A DNA stretch of 39,194 nt from Leptolyngbyaceae cyanobacterium SM1_4_3 (GTDB taxonomy: Bacteria > Cyanobacteriota > Cyanobacteriia > Elainellales > Elainellaceae). The translations under genes were made by a program, and so were the position numbers. The stretch is from the NCBI GenBank assembly GCA_012031415.1, contig JAAUTN010000021.1, positions 1 to 39,194 of the forward strand, given 5' to 3'. Below are positions 27,601-34,262 of the stretch, in pieces. The notes beneath the pieces were generated by a model that saw nothing but the letters and a program-made list of their open reading frames with translations, did not search any database and was not told the DNA's origin. The stretch's first letter is position 1. Each line of letters begins with the position of its first letter.

Positions 27601-27883
27601 GTTAGCAAGAATTCAAAGCGTAACTGTAACAGAAGATACGCTCTCGGCTGATCTATCTGATGGGCGCACAATATCTGTTCCGCTAGTATGGTATCCACGA
27701 CTTTTGCATGGCTCTGTGGATGAACGCAATGATTGGCGGTTGATTGGTGATGGTCAAGGAATTCACTGGTCTAGCCTTGATGAAGATATCAGCGTCAAAA
27801 ACCTGATTTTGGGTCAAGCATCAGGAGAGAGTCAGAAGTCGTTTCAAAAATGGCTTGAGGAACGTTTACAGACAGAAAATTAG
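27572..27883 (+). CDS. DUF2442 domain protein
   Basis: A 103-residue protein with the DUF2442 layout: a beta-strand pair around VTVTEDTLSADLSDGRTISV, then PLVWYPRLLHGSVDERNDWR and IGDGQGIHWSSLDEDISVKN. The phrase DGRTISVPLxWYPRL and the ending GIHWxxLDEDISV are typical. It starts inside the upstream DUF4160 gene, in another frame. The family is thought to act with DUF4160, but which partner, if either, is toxic is unknown. Confidence 0.9.
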   Translation: MTSLVTELIELARIQSVTVTEDTLSADLSDGRTISVPLVWYPRLLHGSVDERNDWRLIGDGQGIHWSSLDEDISVKNLILGQASGESQKSFQKWLEERLQTEN

Positions 27884-27943
27884 TTCTTTCCCAAGCTAGG
27901 TGAGATACCCATTGCACAGGTATTCATCAACAACCTTGAGCAC

Positions 27944-28031
27944 AATGGCACTGACCTAAGGGGCAAGATCTGCGACTTCTTCGAGAAGTCGCAGATCTGA
28001 GCGCTGCATTTTTGCTTATTTCAGTGCCATT
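27944..28031. repeat. 88-bp element with AATGGCACTGA terminal inverted repeats
   Basis: AATGGCACTGA (27944-27954) and TCAGTGCCATT (28021-28031) are perfect 11-base inverted ends. The flanks are CAC on both sides, which may be a 3-base target duplication. A perfect hairpin fills the middle, with the arm AGATCTGCGACTTCT at 27966-27980 and its complement at 27984-27998. That inner hairpin recurs at 36641-36677. The structure fits a non-autonomous insertion element and may also end transcription between the convergent genes. Confidence 0.75.
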
Positions 28032-28035
28032 CACC

Positions 28036-28728
28036 TTAAGCTCCTTCCCCTAACATGGCAGGTACGTCAATCTCTTTGATGCAAGTGGCGCGTGACAAAG
28101 AGAGAATGCAATCGATAATTCTCAAAAGATCGGTTAGCGGAATTGCCTCACCTCCCACCAAATTTGCTGCTGCAAGATCGGCTAAAACTTCGGGTGTGCC
28201 GACGTTACCAGGATTAATCACCGTTACGCTAATTTGCTGGGGGCGCAACTCTTCCCGCAATGAATGCACCACCCCCCGCAGCCCAAACTTAGAGGCACTG
28301 TTGGCAACTTCTCGCCCAGGGAAATTATCTCGACCTGAGAGCGCACCCATAAAGATGATTTTGGGATTTTGCGATCGCCGCAAAGCAGGCAGCAAGGCTT
28401 TAACCAGGCGAATCGGGGCGACTAAATTTACCGCAATCACCTGAGTAATGTCTGCATCAGAGCAATCTTCAAAGCGGTATTGATGAGTGAACGCATGAGT
28501 TTCCCAGGTTCCTCCCATGTATAACAAGGCATCCAGGCAACTGTCTCCAACTGCTTTTGCCACCGTTTCTACCCCTGCTAGGTTAGACAAATCGGCTTGA
28601 ATCCATTCCCCCACTGGTGCCGCTGTGCGAGAAACGGCTAGGAGGCGATCGCATTGAGAAATCAAATGCTCAGCAACCGCAAGCCCAATGCCGCGACTTG
28701 CACCCGCCACAAGAATCGTTTTGGACAT
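28036..28728 (-). CDS. SDR-family protein with substituted catalytic Tyr
   Basis: A 230-residue short-chain dehydrogenase/reductase fold. The nucleotide-binding loop is GASRGIG (9-15). The NAG-like region reads LLYMGGTWETHAF, the strand IIFMGALSG carries the catalytic serine, and VINPGNVGTPEV follows. The active-site YxxxK is altered: the sequence is VANSASKFGLRG, so Asn143 replaces Tyr and Lys147 remains. Activity may be lost or changed, unless this is an SDR of atypical type. I chose the ATG at 28728, six bases after AGGAAA; ATG 28734 and a TTG are alternatives. It follows the GNAT gene by only 14 bases, so the two form an operon under the divergent TetR regulator. Confidence 0.88.
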   Translation of the reverse strand: MSKTILVAGASRGIGLAVAEHLISQCDRLLAVSRTAAPVGEWIQADLSNLAGVETVAKAVGDSCLDALLYMGGTWETHAFTHQYRFEDCSDADITQVIAVNLVAPIRLVKALLPALRRSQNPKIIFMGALSGRDNFPGREVANSASKFGLRGVVHSLREELRPQQISVTVINPGNVGTPEVLADLAAANLVGGEAIPLTDLLRIIDCILSLSRATCIKEIDVPAMLGEGA

Positions 28729-28742
28729 ATTCATTTTCCTAT

Positions 28743-29426
28743 TCAATTCAGGCGAAGCCCGAACTTAGTCACTCCTGGAAACTCAACATCAAATTGGTCG
28801 CTGAAATACTCAGCGTGAAAGGTTTGGTAAGGCTTAAACCCAATAGATTCGTAGGTATGACGAGCCGTATCGTTGCCGTTGATGATCATAATTCCGGCGT
28901 GGGAGTGGTGCTGCGATCGCCCTTTCTCTAGTAACACCCTGAGCAACGCCTTTCCCAACCCTCGACCGCGTGCCTCTGGCAATACCGCAACATTTTCAAT
29001 CACCCAGGGGGTTTGAGGAGTGAGGAAAAACGGTCGCACATTGCCGCCCCAAGATTGTAGGTAGCGATCGCCAAAAGCACTTGCAACCGCTTGAGACCAG
29101 TTCAAATCCTGGGCAATTTTGTCCAGACACGACAGACGCAACGGGCAGTAATCTTCTGGATTAGGCGTATAGCCCGCTGCCGCTGCAACAGGCTCTCCCT
29201 GCTCTTCCAAAATTAGAAAATCAGCTACATTACCCCAATTAGAAGCATCCGCCCTAAGCATCGCCTGAATGAATTGCAGCGCATCTGTCCCCGTGCCTTG
29301 CAGAAGATCTTCCCAAAAGCAGTGATTTAACGGCGGTAAGGAAGCTTCATACTCGATTCTGGCGAGAAATGGAATGTCTGCAAACGTTGCTTTGCGAGTA
29401 CTAAGGGCGGCTTGCATAGCTTGCAT
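28743..29426 (-). CDS. GNAT-family N-acetyltransferase
   Basis: A 227-residue acetyltransferase. The acetyl-CoA binding motif A is VLPEARGRGLGKALLRVLLE (the R/Q-x-x-G-x-G/A pattern), preceded by strand ENVAV and followed by GIMIINGNDTARHTYESIGF. The substrate is unknown. I chose the ATG at 29426 because AAGGAG lies seven bases upstream; earlier codons in the frame run into the operator. It is the first gene of a two-gene operon with the SDR gene and is divergent from a TetR regulator, so it is likely repressed by it. Confidence 0.88.
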   Translation of the reverse strand: MQAMQAALSTRKATFADIPFLARIEYEASLPPLNHCFWEDLLQGTGTDALQFIQAMLRADASNWGNVADFLILEEQGEPVAAAAGYTPNPEDYCPLRLSCLDKIAQDLNWSQAVASAFGDRYLQSWGGNVRPFFLTPQTPWVIENVAVLPEARGRGLGKALLRVLLEKGRSQHHSHAGIMIINGNDTARHTYESIGFKPYQTFHAEYFSDQFDVEFPGVTKFGLRLN

Positions 29427-29456
29427 AACAGTCTCCTTGAGGAAAATTCCCATAAA

Positions 29457-29516
29457 AGATACAGTCTGTATGTATCTAAAATAGAAGATTCCTCCTATTC
29501 TCGTCAAGATACATAC
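29457..29516. promoter_or_regulatory. TetR operator region between tetR-like and GNAT genes
   Basis: AGATACA-N7-TGTATCT at 29457-29477 is a perfect 7-base inverted repeat. AGATACATAC at 29507-29516 repeats ten bases of its reverse strand (AGATACATAC in TCT-to-AGA reading). Both lie in the 133-base divergent spacer, where a TetR protein normally binds to control itself and its neighbour. Binding is inferred. Confidence 0.65.
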
Positions 29517-29559
29517 TGCATGAATGTTAAATTCAAGTATTTAGTTCAGATGATCTGCT

Positions 29560-30147
29560 ATGTCCGCTAAACTGACCAAGGCTGAACAAACCCTACGCAC
29601 TCGCCGTGCCATTCTTAATCGGGCGCGACATCTGTTTGCGACCAAAGGGTATACCGCAACTGGAACCGAGGAAATTATCAGCGAATTAGGGATTACTCGT
29701 GGGGCGCTGTATCACCAGTTTGGCGATAAGTTGGGGGTTTTCAAGGCTGTGATCGCTGAAGCTTACGGCGAGATAACCAGCTACATCAAAAGCAAAATAG
29801 CGCCTTTGGAGGACAACTGGGACGAGCTAGTAGTTGGCTGTCAGGCATTCCTGGAAATTGCCCAGCAGGAAGAACTGCGACGACTGGTATTTGTCGAAGC
29901 GCCAGCAGTTTTGCCCGCAGAAACACTGGTCGAATTTGACCAGTATGGGTTTGGGTCACTTCATGAGTCAATTCAGATCGCCGTCAAAGAAGGAAAGTTA
30001 AACACGATTGATGCGGAAGGTTTTGCTCATCTGGTAAATGGTTCGCTAAATGAGTTAGCTGCATGGGTCGCGCAGTCGAACGACCCTGAACGGTTAAAGA
30101 CGGCTCAAAAGTTGGTCGAAACTCTACTTGTTCGGCATCAAATTTGA
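29560..30147 (+). CDS. TetR-family transcriptional regulator
   Basis: A 195-residue one-component repressor. The N-terminal helix-turn-helix reads RARHLFATKGYTATGTEEI, then ISELGITRGALYHQFGDKLG, ending FKAVI. The rest is the helical ligand-binding and dimerisation domain, with a C-terminal half of the TetR_C type around AWVAQSNDPERLKTAQ. It is divergent from the GNAT-SDR operon, and the spacer holds a 21-base inverted repeat. This points to ligand-relieved repression of both units; the ligand is unknown. Its last ten bases overlap the antisense end of a truncated mazF gene, so its 3' end marks a rearrangement boundary. Confidence 0.93.
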   Translation: MSAKLTKAEQTLRTRRAILNRARHLFATKGYTATGTEEIISELGITRGALYHQFGDKLGVFKAVIAEAYGEITSYIKSKIAPLEDNWDELVVGCQAFLEIAQQEELRRLVFVEAPAVLPAETLVEFDQYGFGSLHESIQIAVKEGKLNTIDAEGFAHLVNGSLNELAAWVAQSNDPERLKTAQKLVETLLVRHQI

Positions 30148-30248
30148 GTAAAAACATCATCTTGAATCACCAAGACAGGGCGACGATATCCTGGCTCTGA
30201 ACCTACTGGATTAGGTAGATTCGCCCACCAAATCTCTCCCCGATACAT
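30138..30248 (-). pseudogene. Truncated MazF-type toxin gene
   Basis: The frame starts at ATG 30248, which overlaps the antitoxin stop as TAATG, and reads MYRGEIWWANLPNPVGSEPG, then YRRPVLVIQDD, before stopping after 36 codons. This is the start of the MazF/PemK mRNA interferase (R-G-E-I-W-W-x-x-L-P, G-x-E-P-G-Y-R-R-P-V). Full-length members have about 110 residues, so the RNase core beyond the second strand is missing. The break coincides with the 3' end of the tetR-like gene. An inactive remnant is the simplest reading. Confidence 0.8.
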
Positions 30249-30484
30249 TACCAATCCTCATGAGGCAGAGACATAAATTGCATCTCTGCCATCACTGGGT
30301 CTAGTTCAGAAGGCTCTTTAGAATAGACTTGGTTAAGTTTGTGCAGTATTTGGTTACGGTTGTACTTTTTCAAATAAGCTTTCAACGCTTTTGTGTAAAG
30401 CTCACTCCGTGACAAGCCTAACTGTTGAGCTAGTGCTTCTGCCTCTTCAAAAACTGAGTCTGGAAGCGATATTGCAGTTTTCAT
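30248..30484 (-). CDS. MazE-like ribbon-helix-helix antitoxin
   Basis: A 78-residue antitoxin. The N-terminal ribbon-helix-helix DNA-binding domain reads MKTAISLPDSVFEEAEALAQ, with LGLSRSELYTKALKAYLKK as the second helix. The C-terminal tail (YSKEPSELDPVMAEMQFMSL) is the acidic toxin-binding arm. It is translationally coupled to a mazF start through TAATG. Because the toxin is truncated, this antitoxin is an orphan. It may still repress its own promoter through the inverted repeat directly upstream, or neutralise MazF proteins coded elsewhere. Confidence 0.88.
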   Translation of the reverse strand: MKTAISLPDSVFEEAEALAQQLGLSRSELYTKALKAYLKKYNRNQILHKLNQVYSKEPSELDPVMAEMQFMSLPHEDW

Positions 30485-30485
30485 A

Positions 30486-30520
30486 ATGACTTTGAAGACA
30501 AGTTCTACTCTTCAAGTCAT
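30486..30520. promoter_or_regulatory. Candidate antitoxin operator
   Basis: ATGACTTTGAAGA (30486-30498) and TCTTCAAGTCAT (30509-30520) form a 12-base inverted repeat with one bulged T. It touches the start codon of the ribbon-helix-helix antitoxin, the usual place for autorepression. The operator looks intact although the toxin is not. Confidence 0.6.
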
Positions 30521-30643
30521 ACCCTGGTTATACCAAAACTGCAAGGTCAACTACATTTAGAAAAAGCAAATGAGAGCAGTGGGAAAAGTTCAGGCGAGGA
30601 TAGAATGATCCTGATTAGAATCCACATTACTTAAAAGCTTAGA

Positions 30644-31693
30644 ATGGCAGGAGAATCAGTCGAAGTTTTCTTCTCCTACTCTCATAAAGATGAGGTACTA
30701 CGGGATGAGTTAGCCAACCACCTGTCAATCTTGAAGCGGCGAGGTGAAATTACAACTTGGCACGATCGCCAAATTGAAGCCGGAACAGAATGGGACAAAG
30801 AAATTGATTCCCATCTGCAAACAGCTGACATTATTTTGTTGTTAATTAGCTCTGCTTTCCTGGCTTCAGATTACTGTTGGAGCGTTGAGTTAGAGCAAGC
30901 AATGGCGCGACATGAAGCTGGCGAAGCTCGTGTAATTCCAATTATTTTGCGTCCAGTCGATTGGAAGGGTGCCCCTTTCAGCAAGCTTCAAGCATTACCC
31001 AGAAATGCTAAAGCAGTAACGCTCTGGGCGAATCAAGATGAAGCTTTTGTCAATATCGCTCAGGGAATTCGGACCGCAATAGAAGGAATTCCTAAGCAAC
31101 CTGAACCAACGCTAACGTCTTCTCTAATTTTAAGTGGAGAGGAAGTAGCAAAAGTTAAAACGGAACCCAAAGTTACTGTGGAAGAGGATCTCTCATCGGA
31201 GAAAGGAGTAAATTACATCAGGTTACGAGATCTGCTGAAAGTGAATAAGTGGCGAGATGCAGACTATGAAACCTACTTAATGATGCTTCAAGCGGTAGGA
31301 CGGCAAAAGGGCGATTGGATTAGGTCAGAAGAATTAGCGAACTTCCCCTTGACAGACCTGCGTACAGTAAATCAGTTATGGATGAAATACAGTAACGGTC
31401 ACTTTGGCTTCAGTGTACAAAAGCGAATTTATGAGAGCATTGGCGGACATTTAGACGGTGAGTATGATTATCAAACTTTGGAGAAGTTTGGCGATCGCGT
31501 CCAGTGGCGCATTAACAGCAGTTGGATTACCTACAACAGCCTAATTTTCAGCCTGAACGCTCCAGAAGGTTATCTTCCAGTATTACCCTGCGGCTTTGGC
31601 ATTCGTGAGTGGGAAAAAGGGCGTTCCTTCTGGATCGGCTGGGGATTGAGTGATCTCCGGCTCTCTTCACTTCTACAGCACCAGGATTTGTAG
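30644..31693 (+). CDS. TIR-GUN4 fusion protein
   Basis: A 349-residue two-domain protein. Residues 5-145 form a TIR domain: VEVFFSYSHKDEVLRDELA, then DIILLLISSAFLASDYCW with SVELEQAM, where Glu82 is at the position of the catalytic Glu of NADase TIRs. PIILRPVDWKGAPFSKLQAL is the usual TIR_2 ending. A linker of about 40 polar residues follows. Residues 188-330 form a GUN4 domain: YIRLRDLLKVNKWRDADYET, DLRTVNQLWMKYSNGHFGFS, then YNSLIFSLNAPEGYLP. GUN4 binds porphyrins such as Mg-protoporphyrin and stimulates Mg-chelatase. The fusion suggests a tetrapyrrole-gated TIR effector or scaffold. No signal peptide is present. The ribosome binding site is weak. Confidence 0.93.
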   Translation: MAGESVEVFFSYSHKDEVLRDELANHLSILKRRGEITTWHDRQIEAGTEWDKEIDSHLQTADIILLLISSAFLASDYCWSVELEQAMARHEAGEARVIPIILRPVDWKGAPFSKLQALPRNAKAVTLWANQDEAFVNIAQGIRTAIEGIPKQPEPTLTSSLILSGEEVAKVKTEPKVTVEEDLSSEKGVNYIRLRDLLKVNKWRDADYETYLMMLQAVGRQKGDWIRSEELANFPLTDLRTVNQLWMKYSNGHFGFSVQKRIYESIGGHLDGEYDYQTLEKFGDRVQWRINSSWITYNSLIFSLNAPEGYLPVLPCGFGIREWEKGRSFWIGWGLSDLRLSSLLQHQDL

Positions 31694-31806
31694 AGTAAAG
31701 CGTGTAGGATTTCCACGTAAAGGACTGATATATCTAAGTTGATTGCTCCGGTTAAGTAGACAGAAGCTAGGAACAATTAGCTCAGGAATGATGGGTAGGA
31801 TTTGAT

Positions 31807-32736
31807 GTGAAAAAGAAGTGGCTGACGACTTTAGCGCTGGCAGGTTTTGGATTTCTGCTGTTTGTGATTGTTTCGCTAAATTTGCGAGCTTCTCAACCTG
31901 CTGTACAACCAGAACTTGCTGCTCAGTCGGAGCCTGTACCTTCTACGATTCCGGTAGATGAACTGCGGTATGAGGTGTACACGTTACCGCAAAGTGTTGT
32001 GCATACGCTGCTGATTCCTGTGGGAGAGCGGTTTACGGTTGTTCCGGCGATCGCCCCCACTGCCAGCACGATCGAAGAGTTTGCGGTGGAACATGGCGCG
32101 ATCGCCGCCATCAACGGTGGCTTCTTTAACCCCGAAAACCTGAAATCAACCTCATACGTGGTGCTAAATAGCGAACAGGTTGCCGATCCACGAGATGACG
32201 AACTGTTAGTGAATAATCCTCAACTCATTCCATACCTGGATAAAATTTTTAACCGAACTGAATTGCGTCAGTACCGCTGTGGGCAAACCGTTCGCTATGC
32301 CATTGCTCTGCATCAAGAGGCTGTGCCACTGGACTGTGAATTACTCAATGCTTTGGGAGGTGGGCCGCGTCTGCTGCCAGAACTTACTTCTGAGCAGGAA
32401 GGATTTTGGCACGTAGTCGAGGGTCAAATTCTGCGAGATCCACTAGGAATAGAACGCCCCAATGCCAGATCTGCGGTGGGAATTACCCGCGAAGGAGACA
32501 TCATTTTGGCAATGGTGGCTCAGCAGCCGGAAGCACCTTCTAATTCGGGAATGACTTTGCCGGAGTTAGCTGAATTTCTGAAAAACCTGGGTGCAGAGCA
32601 GGCGATGAACCTGGATGGGGGTGGCTCAGCATCCTTCTATTTTGATGGCGAAGCGGTTTATGGCAAGGTGGATGAAGCAGGCGATCGCGTGGTGCGAGCG
32701 GTTAAGTCGGTGCTGCTAGTTTATGAGAATTCGTAG
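31807..32736 (+). CDS. Phosphodiester glycosidase (NAGPA-type) domain protein, exported
   Basis: A 309-residue protein. Residues 5-27 (WLTTLALAGFGFLLFVIVSL) are an N-terminal membrane anchor or signal sequence. The NAGPA/DUF2233 phosphodiester glycosidase domain follows: IAAINGGFFNPENLKSTSYV, NALGGGPRLLPE, RPNARSAVGIT, and the hallmark MNLDGGGSASFYFDG. This family cleaves sugar phosphodiesters, for example at uncovering enzymes and in cell-envelope polymers; the bacterial substrate is not settled. It should act in the periplasm or at the envelope. GTG start with AGGA eight bases upstream. Confidence 0.9.
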   Translation: MKKKWLTTLALAGFGFLLFVIVSLNLRASQPAVQPELAAQSEPVPSTIPVDELRYEVYTLPQSVVHTLLIPVGERFTVVPAIAPTASTIEEFAVEHGAIAAINGGFFNPENLKSTSYVVLNSEQVADPRDDELLVNNPQLIPYLDKIFNRTELRQYRCGQTVRYAIALHQEAVPLDCELLNALGGGPRLLPELTSEQEGFWHVVEGQILRDPLGIERPNARSAVGITREGDIILAMVAQQPEAPSNSGMTLPELAEFLKNLGAEQAMNLDGGGSASFYFDGEAVYGKVDEAGDRVVRAVKSVLLVYENS

Positions 32737-32758
32737 TTGATGGTTGAGCGATCGCAAC

Positions 32759-32821
32759 AAAGGATTGCGTCGCCACACTAAAGGATTGCGCCGTCACACT
32801 AAAGGATTGCGCCGTCGCACC
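32759..32821. repeat. 21-bp tandem repeat, three units
   Basis: The unit AAAGGATTGCGCCGTCACAC plus one base occurs at 32759-32779, 32780-32800 and 32801-32821 with a few changes. In one frame it encodes KGLRRHT three times, but that frame has only a TTG start and no ribosome binding site, so I treat it as non-coding. Confidence 0.85.
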
Positions 32822-32922
32822 GCTCTGCTTCACCCGCTGCTAGTAACGTTTCGTTCTCAAGTAACCAAAGTATCTGAGGCGTTGCTGAATACAGCGATGA
32901 TTTACCTGTTCCGGTGCCTCCT

Positions 32923-32950
32923 GTAAGGGCGAACGGCCGTTCGCCCCTAC
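32923..32950. repeat. Dispersed palindrome, GTAAGGGCGAAC family
   Basis: GTAAGGGCGAACGG (32923-32936) faces CCGTTCGCCCCTAC (32937-32950), with one mismatch and no loop. It is the best copy of the palindrome also seen at 18794-18818. Such sequences are common in cyanobacterial spacers. Confidence 0.8.
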
Positions 32951-33004
32951 GAGAATTCATCCCTTCAATCAGCAACGCCGTTAAATATAGCTGTAGTCAT
33001 ACAG

Positions 33005-33070
33005 GTTAGGACACTCCTGCACGTGAAGCACTTATCCCGTGAACAAGGGGCTTAAGCCCCTTGTCCTAAC
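33005..33070. repeat. Palindromic element with GTTAGGACA ends
   Basis: GTTAGGACA (33005-33013) and TGTCCTAAC (33062-33070) are perfect inverted ends. The interior holds a perfect 22-base palindrome around GGGGCTTAAGCCCC (33043-33064), shared with the element at 22901-22990. The two elements differ in their outer sequences, so the palindrome itself appears to be the dispersed unit. Confidence 0.7.
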
Positions 33071-33101
33071 TTGAGTGACTATCGCTATAACATCGAGTTT
33101 T

Positions 33102-33177
33102 GTAGAATGTGTTAGGCGCTAGCCGTAATGCATCAACTCTGGAAGGCGATGCGTTGCGCTGTGTTAACGCATTCTAC
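33102..33177. repeat. 76-bp imperfect palindrome
   Basis: GTAGAATGTGTTA (33102-33114) pairs with TAACGCATTCTAC (33165-33177), with one mismatch. Further inner pairing includes TGCATC with GATGCG. It resembles the GTAGGATGCGTTA-type repeats frequent in cyanobacterial spacers. Confidence 0.65.
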
Positions 33178-33187
33178 GTAAGATTCC

Positions 33188-33257
33188 AGGTTATTTAATC
33201 CACGATCTTAAAAGGTGGGGGATGTCGCCCGTGAAGCGGGGGTATCCCTCACCTTTT
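33188..33257. repeat. MITE end plus hairpin
   Basis: CAGGTTATTTAATCC at 33188-33202 and the following ACGATCTTAA match the reverse strand of the left end of the element at 25227, so this is probably one end of the same family. A strong hairpin follows: AAAAGGTGGGGGAT (33210-33223) with ATCCCTCACCTTTT (33244-33257), one G-T pair. It lies just downstream of the minus-strand hypothetical gene and could end its transcript. Confidence 0.65.
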
Positions 33258-33286
33258 GATAGGAAAGGAGTAGGTACAAGCTATCG

Positions 33287-33853
33287 TCAAAGCTCTGCCT
33301 GCTTCTTTTTCAGGCTTTTAATGTGACGGATGATTACTGCCAAAGGATTAATCCCCTGTATGAGTAGCAATCCTATCCAGCAAAGCAGTTTGAGTTGGCT
33401 AAAAGCGGAAGGACGAGTGAGGCTTTCGTGGATAGCAATTCGAGCTTCGTCCAAAAAGCTGTCGTATTCCTCCACGATTGGAGCGTTATGAAAGACCCGC
33501 CCATTAATGCCATTAACCCCACTCACCCAATGGTTTCCCATCTGAATTCGATCGAGTTGAGCAACTTCAAGGTGATAGAGGTCATGATAGTGAATCCAAA
33601 CGCTCCGGACTTTAACACCTCTGTCACCGATTTTGATGGGAATCAGGCTAATACTGCCCAGTCTATGTTTAAGATTTACTGTTTTGGCATGATTGGTGCA
33701 ATTTGCTAGCCAAACTTTCACCAGAGCAAGCAGCTTTCTGTGATGGTGAGTCCACCAGACGGCAAATCTTCCTTTTCTAGAAATGCCTGATATCAATCGT
33801 TGATTCTGGTTTCGCTGAGAAATGAGTGGTGTGTTGGAGGGTTCATCTAACAA
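33287..33853 (-). CDS. Unrecognised protein with C-terminal membrane helix
   Basis: The frame encodes 188 residues, basic and His-rich early (AVWWTHHHRKLLALVKVWLA). A C-terminal hydrophobic segment, LLCWIGLLLIQGINPLAVII, is followed by a positively charged end, KSLKKKQAEL, as in tail-anchored proteins. I recognise no family. Only a TTG start is available. The frame stays open upstream to 34002 or so, without a start codon, and there meets the end of another minus-strand frame (33967-34209), so the two may be halves of one broken gene. A shorter plus-strand frame overlaps it but lacks a ribosome binding site and domain features. Confidence 0.45.
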   Translation of the reverse strand: MLDEPSNTPLISQRNQNQRLISGISRKGRFAVWWTHHHRKLLALVKVWLANCTNHAKTVNLKHRLGSISLIPIKIGDRGVKVRSVWIHYHDLYHLEVAQLDRIQMGNHWVSGVNGINGRVFHNAPIVEEYDSFLDEARIAIHESLTRPSAFSQLKLLCWIGLLLIQGINPLAVIIRHIKSLKKKQAEL

Positions 33854-33966
33854 CAGGAAAAGATAGTAAGGAAACCTGGTAAAGCCGAGTGGCGATCGCC
33901 TCTGCTGATGCTCTGTCTGACTGAGGCACGCTCTAAACCGTTGTTTGAGGTTATGACGATGCCAAG

Positions 33967-34209
33967 CTAAAGTATCTGCTGAGAGCGATCGCGTCGTCTA
34001 TAAACAGCAAAAGCCCGCAACAACAGTCGTTTCATTTGAGGTGCAACCTCTTCATCAAGCTTTTCCTCTGCCCACAGCGCTATTTTCAGCGTTTTTTGCT
34101 GTCGCTTTGACAGGTGATTTGCATTTAGCTGTTGCTGTTGTGAAGAAGTAGGGTGTTTAGTGGGAACTAAGCATTGGGTCAAACGGTGATGAGAAAGATA
34201 GCTAATCAT
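33967..34209 (-). CDS. Unrecognised 80-residue basic protein, possibly the 5' part of a split gene
   Basis: The frame starts MISYLSHHRLTQCLV and has a helical basic core, HLSKRQQKTLKIALWAEEKL, with VAPQMKRLLLRAFAVYRRRD after it. It ends RSQQIL at a stop two codons past a HIP1 site. A one-base shift at the HIP1 site (about 33985-33995) would carry the reading into the open frame that becomes the 188-residue protein downstream. I recognise no domain. It may be an independent small gene or the N-terminal half of a frameshifted gene of about 310 residues. Confidence 0.4.
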   Translation of the reverse strand: MISYLSHHRLTQCLVPTKHPTSSQQQQLNANHLSKRQQKTLKIALWAEEKLDEEVAPQMKRLLLRAFAVYRRRDRSQQIL

Positions 34210-34262
34210 GCGAGATTCAAAACTCTACTATCTTTCTCTCAGGAGAAACGCTGTTTTTTGGG

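Noticed and set aside
32744-32926. Small gene encoding KGLRRHT repeats
   Set aside because: It has only a TTG start, no ribosome binding site, and is explained by the 21-bp tandem repeat and the following palindrome.
33395-33709. Plus-strand 104-residue frame opposite the unrecognised minus-strand gene
   Set aside because: It shows no domain, signal or ribosome binding site; the minus-strand frame has a membrane helix and charged tail and is the better candidate.
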